DNA from: Entamoeba invadens IP1
Lineage: Eukaryota; Evosea; Mastigamoebida; Endamoebidae
Assembly (NCBI RefSeq): GCF_000330505.1
Contig: NW_004440383.1
Coordinates: 157,355 to 221,354, forward strand
Reading direction: 5' to 3'
Length of the DNA stretch: 64,000 nucleotides
The notes under the pieces: model-generated
Told to the model about the DNA's origin: nothing
Seen by the model: the letters and a program-made list of their open reading frames with translations, nothing else
Database searches by the model: none
In this document: piece after piece, positions 20,417 through 30,601 of the stretch
How the letters are laid out: each line of letters begins with the position of its first letter
Position numbering within the stretch: position 1 is the first letter of the stretch
Translations under genes and position numbers: made by a program

Positions 20417-21463
20417 TTATTTGTCTATAACAAGTGAAACATAGTCGAGTACTTTTGATGCGTCTTGACTATTCTCTCCCATCTTGAACATACCTTCACT
20501 CAACATATCTTGATAAATAGCTCGACTTTGCAATACAAAAGCAGCACATCCAACCCAATTGTTCAAGTCAATGACTTGGTTATACGAAAAGGTCTTGAAC
20601 AGAATTGCAGTGGTGCAGTTATTTGGGTTGAACCCCATTGCGACGAGTCGTTGTTTAAGTGTTTCTGGGCCATTCCCTGGGTTTGTGTTGAACACAACAA
20701 AACATATCTCCAAAAATCTGTAAAGTCCTATGAACTCATACAACCCCAAATGTCCTGTCCTTTGTGTATCGAATATTCTCATGAACCTCAAAGCAGTTTG
20801 TGGTGACACTCTGATGTTACCCGGATATGTCGCTTTCCCCAACTCGTCAATCTCGAGTGTCCCACTTCTGTCTTGGTCCACCAAATTGAACCATGAAAAG
20901 ATCTTATTGTATTGTTCCAATTTTATTGACTTAATGAGGGGGTAATACCATTTCTGTAACAGTTGTGGAGATGGTTGTATCATTGGCTTTTGTGGGGACA
21001 CTTCCCATGCAGGAATTTGGGGTGGGTTTAATTGGAACAAATTGACTTGTTCCATCGGTTGTTGTTGTGGTTGCATTTGGTACTGTTGTGGTTGTTGTTG
21101 AGGTTGTTGATATTGTTGTGGTCTTGCATAAGTGCTCTGAGACATTGGTTGTTGTTGTGGTTGTTGCATTTGTGGTGCTGCGTATGTCGACTGTTGCATT
21201 TGTGGAGGAGCGGTATAAGTCGATTGAGTCATTTGTGGTTGGCCATAAGGGGTATAAGTGCTTCCTGGTGGGTTAAGAGTAGTTGATTGGGGTACGCCTT
21301 GAGGTCCACCTGGTGGCCCAAAGCATTGTGGCTTTGGTTGTTGTTGCTGTTGCAAATAAGGATTCATTGGTTGTTGCATTTGAGTATAAGGATTTGGATA
21401 TCCTCCATAGCCTTGTTGATATGGGTACATGTCTCTTTGTTTTCTAGTTCCATAGTTTTTCAT
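20417..21463 (-). CDS. EF-hand (penta-EF-like) protein with Gln/Pro-rich N-terminus
   Basis: A 348-aa protein with two parts. Residues 1-150 are low-complexity, rich in Gln, Pro, Tyr and Met with repeats of the type QSTYAAPQM, like the N-termini of ALG-2/grancalcin/sorcin-type penta-EF proteins. The C-terminal half starts at about 165 and has one good EF loop, DQDRSGTLEIDEL (ligands D, D, S, E). A second loop (DTQRTGHLGLYEF) is probably weak in calcium binding, and the remaining hands are degenerate (FSYNQVIDLNNWVGCAAFVL is a pairing-type helix). A calcium-dependent membrane or vesicle-binding role is inferred from the family, which also includes amoebic grainins. The ATG at 21463 is the natural start. 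Confidence 0.82.
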   Translation of the reverse strand: MKNYGTRKQRDMYPYQQGYGGYPNPYTQMQQPMNPYLQQQQQPKPQCFGPPGGPQGVPQSTTLNPPGSTYTPYGQPQMTQSTYTAPPQMQQSTYAAPQMQQPQQQPMSQSTYARPQQYQQPQQQPQQYQMQPQQQPMEQVNLFQLNPPQIPAWEVSPQKPMIQPSPQLLQKWYYPLIKSIKLEQYNKIFSWFNLVDQDRSGTLEIDELGKATYPGNIRVSPQTALRFMRIFDTQRTGHLGLYEFIGLYRFLEICFVVFNTNPGNGPETLKQRLVAMGFNPNNCTTAILFKTFSYNQVIDLNNWVGCAAFVLQSRAIYQDMLSEGMFKMGENSQDASKVLDYVSLVIDK

Positions 21464-21930
21464 TTTAAGGAGACATCTACTATCTTATTTGATTATAATT
21501 AAACATACAATTTTATTAGAATTTGTTCAAAATCCAAAATTGACCAATCTGGGAAATGATGAAGTTTATATTTCGGGTTGGTTTACGTCAAAAATACATA
21601 AATAATAATAACTATTACTATTATATATATAATAATAATAATTATAATTTAATCACACAAAGGAATTTAGAATTGTGGGTTGAAAATGTTATATATAACA
21701 TTATATTTGTAAAAGAAAAAAATGATGTCTAAACTATTAATTTTAATATCTTATCCTTTAATAAGATAAAATATTAATCATTTTATTATAATTTGATAAT
21801 TCGATTTAATATAATGATAATTAACTAATAAACAACTAGAAAACAATTTATAGTATAATTTAATTAATATAATAATAACTGATAATACTTTTAAAAGTCT
21901 TATTTTTAATAATAAAAATGAACCATTGAA
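21464..21930. other. AT-rich spacer, nothing seen
   Basis: AT-rich 467 bp between two minus-strand genes. No frame or clear repeat. Confidence 0.5.
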
Positions 21931-23703
21931 TTAATTAACTTGTGCCTTCAAGAGTGGGAATCGCTTTAAAGCGTCCTTATTGAACTTTGCATTGTACGAA
22001 TCCACAAAAAGTCTTTTTAGTGTTGTTGCAACCTTATTCAAATTAAATGTTGTTCTAAAAATGACGAGATCTGTAATGTTCACCTTGTCGATATTTGGTA
22101 ATAAGTAATTGATACACACAGACAAGACTAATGTGTGTAAATTGATTGGAAGAATTACAATTGAGTCGGTGATAGATAATTCTAAGCTATAGAGATGAGT
22201 GTATTTTGTCAAGTCAAGATTGACCTTTTCTTTAGACGTAAGAGTCAATTTAGTGATTGAATTTGGTAACATGAAATCGTTTAATACCACCGACAATTCC
22301 AATGTCGCTCTTTCCAAATTAGTATAACAAGAAAAGTTGCACGCTGAAATAGCAATTTGAGAAAAATTGATTTCTCTAAGTGAACAATTCTTGATACTCT
22401 GTAGAGTTCCATTTGTAGTGAAAGAAGTGACCGACTCTGGTAGTATAACCTCTTCATTAATATTCATCACTTGAAGGTTTTTCAAAGTGTTAAAATATTT
22501 CAAATTATCCACACAAGGATCAACTTTAACTTTATGCTCATTGGGGGCGTTGTGGTAATACCATCTTGGTTGTTTTGGTTTCATAAGAGACAGCGAAGTC
22601 ACTGATTGACTCACCTCTTTGGGAATCCACTCCAATGTGTCTGTGTAAAGTTCTTGTAGTTTAATATCAGTACTAAAAATAATTTTTTCTATATTTTGAA
22701 GTTTGAGGAATTTGACTGTTTTTGGAACTTTAATGGTATTTGACTTTACTATTGTGAGCCCACTTAAAGAGCTAAGCCTTTCTATATTGACCACTTTACA
22801 TGTGTCTATAATCAATTCGTTCAACAAGACTGGCAATTTCAAACAATCAACTTCACATGTTGTGCACTCGATTTTGTGTAAATCGAACTGCTTCAAATCA
22901 AATGTTAATTGGTTCGTGACAGTTAAAGAGGGTATCAATCTGTTTTTGATAAGCACATTCTGGTCTTTGGAATCCACAAAGTTCCACTTCGCGTTACCTA
23001 CAACAATAACCCTATCATCAAGTCCTTCAAACCATTCACCAAAACACACAGTTGTTCTTCCCAATTTGCTTAAGTGTTCTAAAACAGTTTGGACGTCTTT
23101 TTGTTTTGTGGGCTGAACAACAACTCTCTCTATTTTCAGTTTGTCTACGTTATCAAGAAACTCAGTATCAACAAAGTCTTCCATTTTGACTTTCACAAGT
23201 GTCATCTTATGGTTCACATTTTTAAAAAACTTGAGTAAATACCCTTCACTGTTTTCTCGCTTTGTGAACGTCCGAATTTCAATTTGTTTCAACGAGGGAT
23301 ACTGGCCCAAATCGATCACATTGTCATATGTAAAGATCTTCATTGAGACAATTTTATTTTTGATTTTTTCCAGACAAGGGAGTTGATCGTCATCGATAGT
23401 GTCCTCTATGTATATTCTTTCAATAGTCTGAGGAACGTACTCCATAATGAAAGGTGTAAAAAACCTTATTTTGACGGTTTCTAAGTTTGGGAAGAGTTCA
23501 AGTTCGTGTTGAAATATATTAGCCTTGACGCTGTCGTTCTCTGACTTCTTTTTGATCCCTTCAGAAGCCAATCCGGGGTTAATCCGCAACATTTCAATTG
23601 CTGTTTTACACTTTTTGTTAACAAATGAGATGTTTTGGACAGTCTCTAATGTGTCTACAAACATTACCACATTTGCTAAGAAGATGCTCTCGAGTCGAAC
23701 CAT
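21931..23703 (-). CDS. Entamoeba F-box-like / leucine-rich repeat protein
   Basis: A 590-aa protein of the lineage-expanded amoebic LRR family. The N-terminus (LESIFLANVVMFVDTLETVQ then FVNKKCKTAIEMLRINP) matches the F-box-like opening common in these proteins. Residues about 70-580 form irregular 21-24-residue leucine/isoleucine repeats (for example LPNSITKLTLTSKEKVNLDL and LPINLHTLVLSV). There is no signal peptide or membrane helix, so it is probably cytosolic, perhaps a substrate adaptor. Such genes occur in many divergent copies; nothing points to a specific partner. Confidence 0.8.
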   Translation of the reverse strand: MVRLESIFLANVVMFVDTLETVQNISFVNKKCKTAIEMLRINPGLASEGIKKKSENDSVKANIFQHELELFPNLETVKIRFFTPFIMEYVPQTIERIYIEDTIDDDQLPCLEKIKNKIVSMKIFTYDNVIDLGQYPSLKQIEIRTFTKRENSEGYLLKFFKNVNHKMTLVKVKMEDFVDTEFLDNVDKLKIERVVVQPTKQKDVQTVLEHLSKLGRTTVCFGEWFEGLDDRVIVVGNAKWNFVDSKDQNVLIKNRLIPSLTVTNQLTFDLKQFDLHKIECTTCEVDCLKLPVLLNELIIDTCKVVNIERLSSLSGLTIVKSNTIKVPKTVKFLKLQNIEKIIFSTDIKLQELYTDTLEWIPKEVSQSVTSLSLMKPKQPRWYYHNAPNEHKVKVDPCVDNLKYFNTLKNLQVMNINEEVILPESVTSFTTNGTLQSIKNCSLREINFSQIAISACNFSCYTNLERATLELSVVLNDFMLPNSITKLTLTSKEKVNLDLTKYTHLYSLELSITDSIVILPINLHTLVLSVCINYLLPNIDKVNITDLVIFRTTFNLNKVATTLKRLFVDSYNAKFNKDALKRFPLLKAQVN

Positions 23704-24052
23704 GTTATTTGAATAACGTAATTAAAGATGGTTTAATATAAATTATTTATAGTAATATTATAATAAATTTATAATAATTTATAGAAAAACATATTTGACT
23801 TGTTTTCAAAACACCAAAAGATTGAGGAATCAAAGAAAAAATAGATGAATAATTATAATTAAAAATAATGATTCAAATTATACTTAATTAATTGAGTTTA
23901 ATTTTAAAACAATAGTATTATATTATATGAAACTAATTAACATTAGTAGTAGTAAATTAGTTTAATTTATAATTTATAATAATAGAAATATATTAAAAAA
24001 AATATAAAAAAAATGTGCAATAAATTACAGATAACATACTATATTTCCTTCT
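23704..24052. other. AT-rich spacer, nothing seen
   Basis: AT-rich 349 bp; no gene or notable repeat. Confidence 0.5.
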
Positions 24053-24847
24053 TTAAGAATAAAAGTAGTATATGGGTTCAGCTTGTTGGAAGTTATATTG
24101 ATAGTCTTGATATGTTTGTGGTGGCATTTGGTAATAAGGTGTACTTTCTTGGTAGACAATTTGAGGCACATTGCATTGTGATCCCACAGACGAGTAACTG
24201 ATCATATCTGCTTCATTTTCATTATTTGCCAAACAATTAACAGACGCTGAAGATATTGCTGGAATGTCTGGGATATTCAAAGCGTTCACATTATCAAATG
24301 TGACTTGAGTCGACTGTTCTCTTCCAAATGAGTCTGAAATCAATTTTTCAAACATGGCCCCAATGCCAGTAAGTTTGTTCATATCCAAAATGACACCAAG
24401 TGGTGTTTTGAGGACTGTTATTTTGACAAACCTCTCTGTCAATTTAGCCTTTTTTGTCTGTTTAATTGTGAAGTCGTATCCTAGTGATTTGATCAAATAA
24501 AGTAAACCATTATTGAACTGGGCTTCTTTGGATCTGTTGTACTGCTTATCGTTCATCTTTGTGATATCTAATGGTTCTTCTCCAAGAATCTCCTTGACAA
24601 AGTTCTGGTTCAACGATGCTATTTTAGCCTGGTCATAAGACTCACCGTTCAAAATAAGAGACTCTGGAACAGTCATCTTAATCGTGTTCTTAGTCTTCTT
24701 GGACTTCCTGAAAGTTGCCACTGCGCCAAACTGTCTGATCAAGATACATATAATAGTGTTGATAACAGCACTCTCCGCATTTCTGGAAACTGTTTTACGT
24801 TCTCTGAGTAAAGCTGCGTCTACTGCTTTTGATGCTCTTTGTTGCAT
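24053..24847 (-). CDS. Hypothetical protein with Tyr/Gln-rich tail
   Basis: A 264-aa intronless protein starting at 24847. Residues 1-170 look globular and basic in part (FRKSKKTKN near 47-55, IKQTKKAKL near 128). Residues about 175-264 are acidic, then rich in Tyr, Gln and Pro (PYYQMPPQTYQDYQYNFQQA). A structured basic domain plus a low-complexity Q/Y tail is common in transcriptional regulators and RNP proteins, but no known domain is recognised. A nuclear role is only a guess. Confidence 0.65.
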   Translation of the reverse strand: MQQRASKAVDAALLRERKTVSRNAESAVINTIICILIRQFGAVATFRKSKKTKNTIKMTVPESLILNGESYDQAKIASLNQNFVKEILGEEPLDITKMNDKQYNRSKEAQFNNGLLYLIKSLGYDFTIKQTKKAKLTERFVKITVLKTPLGVILDMNKLTGIGAMFEKLISDSFGREQSTQVTFDNVNALNIPDIPAISSASVNCLANNENEADMISYSSVGSQCNVPQIVYQESTPYYQMPPQTYQDYQYNFQQAEPIYYFYS

Positions 24848-25455
24848 TGCACCTTGTGATTATTCGTGTTGGTATTTATAGGGCTGGGCAGCTAATTTTG
24901 GAATGAACTAGTTCTAGATAGATCTCAGTTCTCATCCGAAAATAGACACATTTTCGAAGTTTTTGTAACAAAAAATCAACAAGATCTGTCAAGAAAAAGA
25001 CTTAGTTTTTGGCAAAAGTTGCCGAACGTAATTGTGTTGAAAAGATCAGTATTTATTGCCAGCTAAAGATAGATTCTTCATTGTTAACAGTTCCAGTTCT
25101 GATTTGTGACTAAAAAATATTCTGAGATATTTAATAGTTTGACTAATATATTTCAACTATACTTTGTAATAAAAATGAATTCAGAAAAAATAGTTAAGAA
25201 CTAAAAATGTCAAAGTAAATTTGGATATTTAGTTGATTAATCTTAAAATAACAAAAAAAAGTGATAAAATATAAAGATGTATAAAGTGTACAATAATTTA
25301 CTTTGTAAAAGATGAAATAAAATTTTTCTACTATAAAAAGTTTTGAATGAAAAAAAACTTTGAAAAACAAAAGAATGTGGTTTATTGAACGACTAACATT
25401 ATAATTTGTGTAGCAATTTATTTGTGTTTGATGAAATAAAAAGTGAAAGACTGAA
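24848..25455. other. AT-rich spacer, nothing seen
   Basis: 608 bp between the chitinase 3' end and the preceding minus-strand gene's upstream side. The part next to 24847 is less AT-rich and probably holds that gene's promoter. No reading frame was supported. Confidence 0.5.
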
Positions 25456-27000
25456 TTAGCACTGATCAAGCTCTTTTTTGATGAATTTCGTATTTACATA
25501 ATTCTTGTCCAAGTCCAAACTCCAAATCATAGCACCTCCAAGCTTGTGATCACACACGTACTGTACTTTGTGTTCAAAAGTGTCTTTATCATCGAATGAG
25601 AACCACTGATCTCCACTGTACCCAAACATAGTCATTGATTTGGCATCGTACTGGATATTTGCAGCTGGAATAAGTGAGTCGATTTCGTATTTTGATAAGT
25701 AGCCATTCTCGCCTGTGCATTTTCCAGATGTGCTCGCTCCTGACGCTGGTGAGCCCATATCGTGTTTGTTGGCTGATTTCAAAGTCCACCCTCTTCCATA
25801 GTGCGCCATTCCAACAAACATCTTCGCTGGTGGAACTCCCTGAGACAAATATGCTTTAACAGCATCATCAACGCTCAAAGCGTCATCTGCGTAAAGTGCA
25901 GTATGTGAACCAGTGACATCGTCCCAAGAACCATGCAGATCGTACGTCATCAAATTGATCCAGTCGAGGTATTTGTGGAATTTCGATATTTCCAAATTTT
26001 CGATATTCTTTGGACCAGCCGGTGCTGCAATTGTCAACAGCAATCTGCTTCTACCCCCACTCAATTTCTCTGCATCAATCGCCTCCCTAAACTCCTTGAG
26101 TAGCAAAGTAAATGACTGCACATCAACAGGTCTTCCACCTTGGTCTTTGTTTGCAGGGTATTCCCAGTCTATGTCAATTCCGTCGAGATTGTACTTACGC
26201 GCAAAGCTCATTGCACTCTTTATAAAAGCCGCTCGTGAAGTCTGCTTCTCTGCCATCTCACTGAACAAGTGTTTTGTCGAGTCGTAGAAGTTGAAATTCC
26301 ACCCTCCGATTGAAGCCAAAACTTGCAGATTTGGGTTTTTAGATTTCATCGCAACAATCTTTGGAATCATTTGGTCATCATTCCATTCGTATTCCTTCAC
26401 GGTGTAAGATGAGTCAAAAACAACAAATGCGTAGTTGATCACGTCAACAAGTGTGGGATCAATATTGTCTGGTGTGTACTTACAGGCCCACCCATCAATC
26501 GAGTTTTGTCTGTACTGTGCCCAGTTGGTGTAATACGAGACAACCTTCTTTGGCCCACTTTCCTCCTCTGAGCTTTCCTCTGGTTTTGGCTTCTCTTCAG
26601 AAGACTCCTCTGGTTTGGGTTGTTCAGAAGACTCTTCGGGTTTTGGCTTTTCCTCCGACGAAGACTCTGCTGGTGGCTCTGGTTTCACTTCTGATGAATC
26701 TTCTGGTTCTGGTGGTTCTGAAGACTCTGGGAGTGGTTCCTCAGACGACTTATCGAAATAATCGCCAGGTTTTAGTGAGCAGTCTGGCAGATCTGTCCAA
26801 CTCCATACACATGGGGTGTAAGCTGTCTTCCCACACTTGCACACCAACCCAGAAGAGCACTTTGTGATCTGTCCTTGTGTGTGTCCGTAGCACCAGAGAT
26901 AAGATGTGTCATCGATACAGTAAAAACCGTTGTCGAGTCCTTCACATGTTTGTGAATTGGCTAAAGCCAACACAAAGCAGACAAACGCCATTGCAGACAT
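25456..27000 (-). CDS. Secreted chitinase, GH18 family, with 8-Cys chitin-binding domain
   Basis: A 514-aa endochitinase; amoebic chitinases are made during encystation and act on cyst-wall chitin. A signal peptide (about 1-16) is followed by a compact domain with eight Cys between residues 19 and 74. This is the Entamoeba-specific chitin-binding type shared with the cyst-wall lectin Jessie. Residues about 86-148 are an acidic Glu/Ser/Pro repeat linker (PKPEESSEE units), probably O-glycosylated. The GH18 barrel runs from about 151 to 512. It has SIGGW (230-234) and DGIDIDWE at 273-280, with E280 the expected proton donor, plus MTYDLHGSWD and the terminal Trp strand GGAMIWSLDLD. All catalytic residues are intact. 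Confidence 0.95.
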   Translation of the reverse strand: MSAMAFVCFVLALANSQTCEGLDNGFYCIDDTSYLWCYGHTQGQITKCSSGLVCKCGKTAYTPCVWSWTDLPDCSLKPGDYFDKSSEEPLPESSEPPEPEDSSEVKPEPPAESSSEEKPKPEESSEQPKPEESSEEKPKPEESSEEESGPKKVVSYYTNWAQYRQNSIDGWACKYTPDNIDPTLVDVINYAFVVFDSSYTVKEYEWNDDQMIPKIVAMKSKNPNLQVLASIGGWNFNFYDSTKHLFSEMAEKQTSRAAFIKSAMSFARKYNLDGIDIDWEYPANKDQGGRPVDVQSFTLLLKEFREAIDAEKLSGGRSRLLLTIAAPAGPKNIENLEISKFHKYLDWINLMTYDLHGSWDDVTGSHTALYADDALSVDDAVKAYLSQGVPPAKMFVGMAHYGRGWTLKSANKHDMGSPASGASTSGKCTGENGYLSKYEIDSLIPAANIQYDAKSMTMFGYSGDQWFSFDDKDTFEHKVQYVCDHKLGGAMIWSLDLDKNYVNTKFIKKELDQC

Positions 27001-27775
27001 TTTCTAATTGATTTCTTTCTCATTTTCCAGCCTTAAATGTGCTTTCGTTCCGTCAACCTCTCAGAATCTTATCAGTATCGATCACGAGATTGAATTGTTG
27101 TAATGGTCCTATATATCATCAATTTTTTTTGAAAACTGATTTAAATAATTTTATTTTTATAATAAGAAATAATTTATCAATAACATTTTAATAACATTTT
27201 TTGAAAAGTAACTAATAAGTGTATTATTATAAAACCGCCACAAAAATTGAAGTTTTGTTGAAAGAATATTCAAGAAACCCTAATTTCCCGCCTTTTATTA
27301 ATAAAAAAACAAGGAAACAAAAGCCATTTATTCGTTCTTTTTAAAAATACGCACTCATTTACCAATCTAAAATAAGGGTTTTGTTACCATAAAGCCAAAG
27401 TTGCTAAAAACACAAAGAAAAAAAAATGTTATTACAATATCTTTTAATTTTATTATTTAATAGTTCTTCTCTACCACACGAAGAACACTCCAAGCATTTC
27501 TTTTTTGGAAAAATTCGGGAAAGCGAAGCTGACAATACGAAAACCCAGTTATAATTCCAAACATAGTAAAAACAACCATAATTAATAGTAAATTTTAATT
27601 CAAAAAACGAAAAAAAGATGAAAAAGAAGAGAGAATTTATAAGAATTACTTAAAGACTTCTAGTGTATAAAAAACTCACAGAAAATCGAAAGAAAGAGAG
27701 CTTTCCTTATATAATTTGAATCAAAGTCAAACAACTGATTTTAACTAAGAAATTCAAAAGAATAAGTTAGTGGAG
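27001..27775. other. Divergent promoter region with a short secreted-type ORF
   Basis: The spacer between the divergent chitinase and MFS genes. A TATA-like ATTTAAGG on the minus strand lies about 30 bp upstream of the chitinase ATG. A 42-codon ORF is described separately. Otherwise AT-rich. Confidence 0.5.
27426..27554 (+). CDS. Possible 42-aa secreted peptide
   Basis: The ATG at 27426 begins a hydrophobic leader (MLLQYLLILLFNSSSLP). A polar His/Glu/Lys-rich tail follows, to TAA at 27554. Composition in the second half is less AT-rich than the flanks. There is no homolog I recognise and it could be chance. Confidence 0.25.
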   Translation: MLLQYLLILLFNSSSLPHEEHSKHFFFGKIRESEADNTKTQL

Positions 27776-29510
27776 ATGAACAAAGCTTTAAAATATCTCA
27801 TGTTGCCTTTAGACAATTTTCCACGACTCTGTCTTACCGCATTCCTCTTTAACTTTGCGAGTTATTTTTATTGGCTTGTAGTACCTTTGATGTGTGTTGA
27901 TCAAGGAGGTTCAACACTCGACTTATCTTTATTACAAACAGTTGCGTTTGTAATTTACTCGATTCTCTCGCCGTTCTGTGGGAAACTTGGAGATGTGTTT
28001 AACTCGTTCATCATCATCCGTGTTGCAATGTGTTTCTTTGTAGCTGCTGTTGCCGTAATATTGATATTCCCACGTACGTTCTTTGTTCTGTACATATCAG
28101 TCGCGTTGTGGCCTTTCTGCACATCGTGTTATTGGCCCATTACAACGGGGACGTGTGGTTTAGAGGCTGAACTTGGGTGTGAGAATCGAAATGCTTCTTT
28201 GTATCAAGTGTCGTGGTCTATAGGTAAAGTTTGTAGTATTATTATTATAATTAGTAGTATTCTTTATAGTATTATTATATGATTAAAAGACCTATTAGAT
28301 ATAGTTTTTCCTGCAAATATAATTTAATTCGTAGTCACTTGGATTTTTGTTGGGTGGGATACTGAAAGGAGCCCTTGGAACAAATGCGCTGTACATTTGT
28401 ATTGCCATTGTTGCTGTGAATATGGTCATATACCCATATCGTCATCCAAAGAAGTTAAGAGAGCGATTAGCTAAAGAAAAGGCCGAGAAGACCAAAACAA
28501 AGAAAGATGTGAAAGTTGAAGTGACGTTGGAGAAGAATACAACACCATCAATCAAAGAAGACCACCCACTTAATATCGCAGCAAGCAGTCCATTTGCCCC
28601 AACACATCAAAGCGAAACAACTGATGTTGAAATTCCAACGGAGGTCTTACACCAACTAAATGGAGAACAACCACCTGAAACGCCCATTGAAGTTCCAACC
28701 ACTAAAACAGTTGACGACTCGAATTTGAGTGACTTACAAAAGCTGAAATTGAAATGGAATTCGTTGGATCTTAAAAATAAGACTTACATCTACATTGGAT
28801 ATATCTTACAACTTGGGATCTATGGGACTTCTGCAATATTAACAAATTCGTACGTCAAGTTGGCGCAAGACAAAGATATCACTATTCCAATCGGATCGAA
28901 TCCCCTCGAAATGTATATTGGAATCACTTTCTTCTTCTATTTCATCGCACAGACAATCGGTTTGTTTAATTAATTTAATTACTATGAAATGATAATTTCA
29001 CCCTCACATGTAGTTATGATTTGTATGTCTTTCACAACAATATGGATTTATATGAGAAGTTTGATCTTTTTGGTCCAACTCTTCTATTTAGCTTTTCTGT
29101 TTTGTTTGTCGATGAGTTCACAGCCGTATGTGAATTGGGTCTTAGCCTTCTTTGGAGGGTTAGCGGGTGGGTTTGCGTATCAGACGTCAACATATTACTC
29201 GATGAGAGCAAGTGAGTCGAGCAAATCGATGTTTGTTGGGATATCTGAGTGTATAGGTGGTCTTGGAAATGCACTTCTTCCATTATTCAGTGGCCTTCTC
29301 TGCACTTTCATGTCCGACAATTACATTCAGATCTACATTTCTATTATCTTCGTCTTATTCTGTTGCATTGCCGAAGAAATAGTGTACCACTCCGCTCATT
29401 TCATTAATGAGAAGCGACAAGAAAAAAGAATCGATCCAAAGGATGTTGTCGCACACCATTCACCCGAAGTTCAAATTGAGCTCGCAGACAACGCCAAAGA
29501 AGACAAATAA
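27776..29510 (+). CDS. Major facilitator superfamily transporter
   Basis: A polytopic membrane transporter of 524 aa from three exons: 27776-28228, 28335-28959 and 29014-29510. The introns are 106 and 54 nt, both GTTTGT...TAG. Joining restores an MFS-like fold with about 5-6 helices, a long charged cytosolic loop (about residues 200-300, Lys/Glu/Thr-rich), then 5-6 more helices and a charged tail. The first loop FCGKLGDVFNS (about 69-79) resembles the MFS motif-A G-x-L-x-D turn. The substrate is unknown. The first exon's apparent GTG start is two codons upstream of the real ATG. Confidence 0.82.
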
Positions 29511-29632
29511 GATGTACCGTTGTGTTAAAATTATTGAATTATTTGAATATTCTTCGTTCGTTGTGTAGTACTCAAACACATTATACCACTTGGGTATATA
29601 ATATATAAACCAGAAATTATACCCTCACATAC

Positions 29633-30271
29633 TTAAACGACTTTGATGTGTCTGAAGAAGCTCTTCAAGTTCTTGTATTGCCAATACGCAAGTGCCGCGA
29701 AGATCGAGATTTGGATGATTGCAAACAGTTTAACTCTGAATATAGTTGATTGGGTCGTTTGTTCAAATGACTCGTGTTGCTCTGTTTGATACTTGATTTC
29801 GCTTTGGAGGGCTTTGACCAAGTCGATTTGTTGTGTGAATTGCACTTCGACGTCGTTCAAATCTTCGGTCTTGGCGACGTTTTCATAGTCGATAGCTTCA
29901 ATGCCGACTTCTAAGTTCAACGCAAATTTGTATTCGACGTCATATCTAACGGCGTTTTGCACAGAAAAGCAGATCGTGTACTCTCCAAGCTCTTTAGTTG
30001 TGAACATGACAACACCATCCGGATCAATTGCAGCCTGTTCATCTTTCTTTCCAGAATCTTGTGGGAAGTGAAGAACATATTGCAAATTGATCACATCATC
30101 CTTCCCGTATTTCCCCGCATTCATCGACGAGATTTTGTAGTGCGCATGGACTAATGTCCCCACTGGCTCATCAATTGAAAAACACTTCTCGGTCTTCCCG
30201 TAGATCTTGAAGAAGACTTCGGGCTCCTGTGCTCGAAGCTCGAGAGCAAAGAATAAGAGGAGAAGATACAT
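29633..30271 (-). CDS. p24 (emp24/gp25L/TMED) family cargo receptor
   Basis: A 212-aa type I membrane protein of early secretory vesicles, cycling in COPI and COPII coats. A signal peptide (about 1-14) precedes a GOLD domain (about 15-110) with the paired cysteines (EKCFSID and YTICFSV). A coiled-coil segment (about 120-175, QQIDLVKALQSEIKYQ) and one transmembrane helix (about 177-197) follow. The short cytosolic tail contains an FF pair (KSFF) and basic residues; the FF motif is the family COPII signal, while the tail lacks a terminal KKxx. It is convergent with the MFS gene. A zeta-COP gene lies 3.2 kb away. Confidence 0.92.
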   Translation of the reverse strand: MYLLLLFFALELRAQEPEVFFKIYGKTEKCFSIDEPVGTLVHAHYKISSMNAGKYGKDDVINLQYVLHFPQDSGKKDEQAAIDPDGVVMFTTKELGEYTICFSVQNAVRYDVEYKFALNLEVGIEAIDYENVAKTEDLNDVEVQFTQQIDLVKALQSEIKYQTEQHESFEQTTQSTIFRVKLFAIIQISIFAALAYWQYKNLKSFFRHIKVV

Positions 30272-30601
30272 CAACTGGATTTATGAGTTCCTAGTCTTTA
30301 TCAAGTCGGTGACGTATAGTTCTTCTTCAGTTAATAAATTAATAAGGAATACTTAATTTTGTTTAATATTAATTAAATATTAGAAGAATTAAAATTGGAC
30401 GGGAAAGAGATTACTTGTAACGTCTGGAACTATTAACAAATTATAAAACAATTAATAAAAACAGGAAATAGTAAATTTGTGAAGAAATCAGAGATGTAGT
30501 GTTGATCCAAGAAAGACTTCTTGAGATCCATATGTAACATTTTCGTAGAGTATAGAAAGTTGATACAATGACTTCTATATATTAGTGCCATATTCGTTAA
30601 G
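30272..30601. other. Short spacer, nothing seen
   Basis: 330 bp upstream of the p24 gene and downstream of the UBR-box gene. No frame or repeat. Confidence 0.5.
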
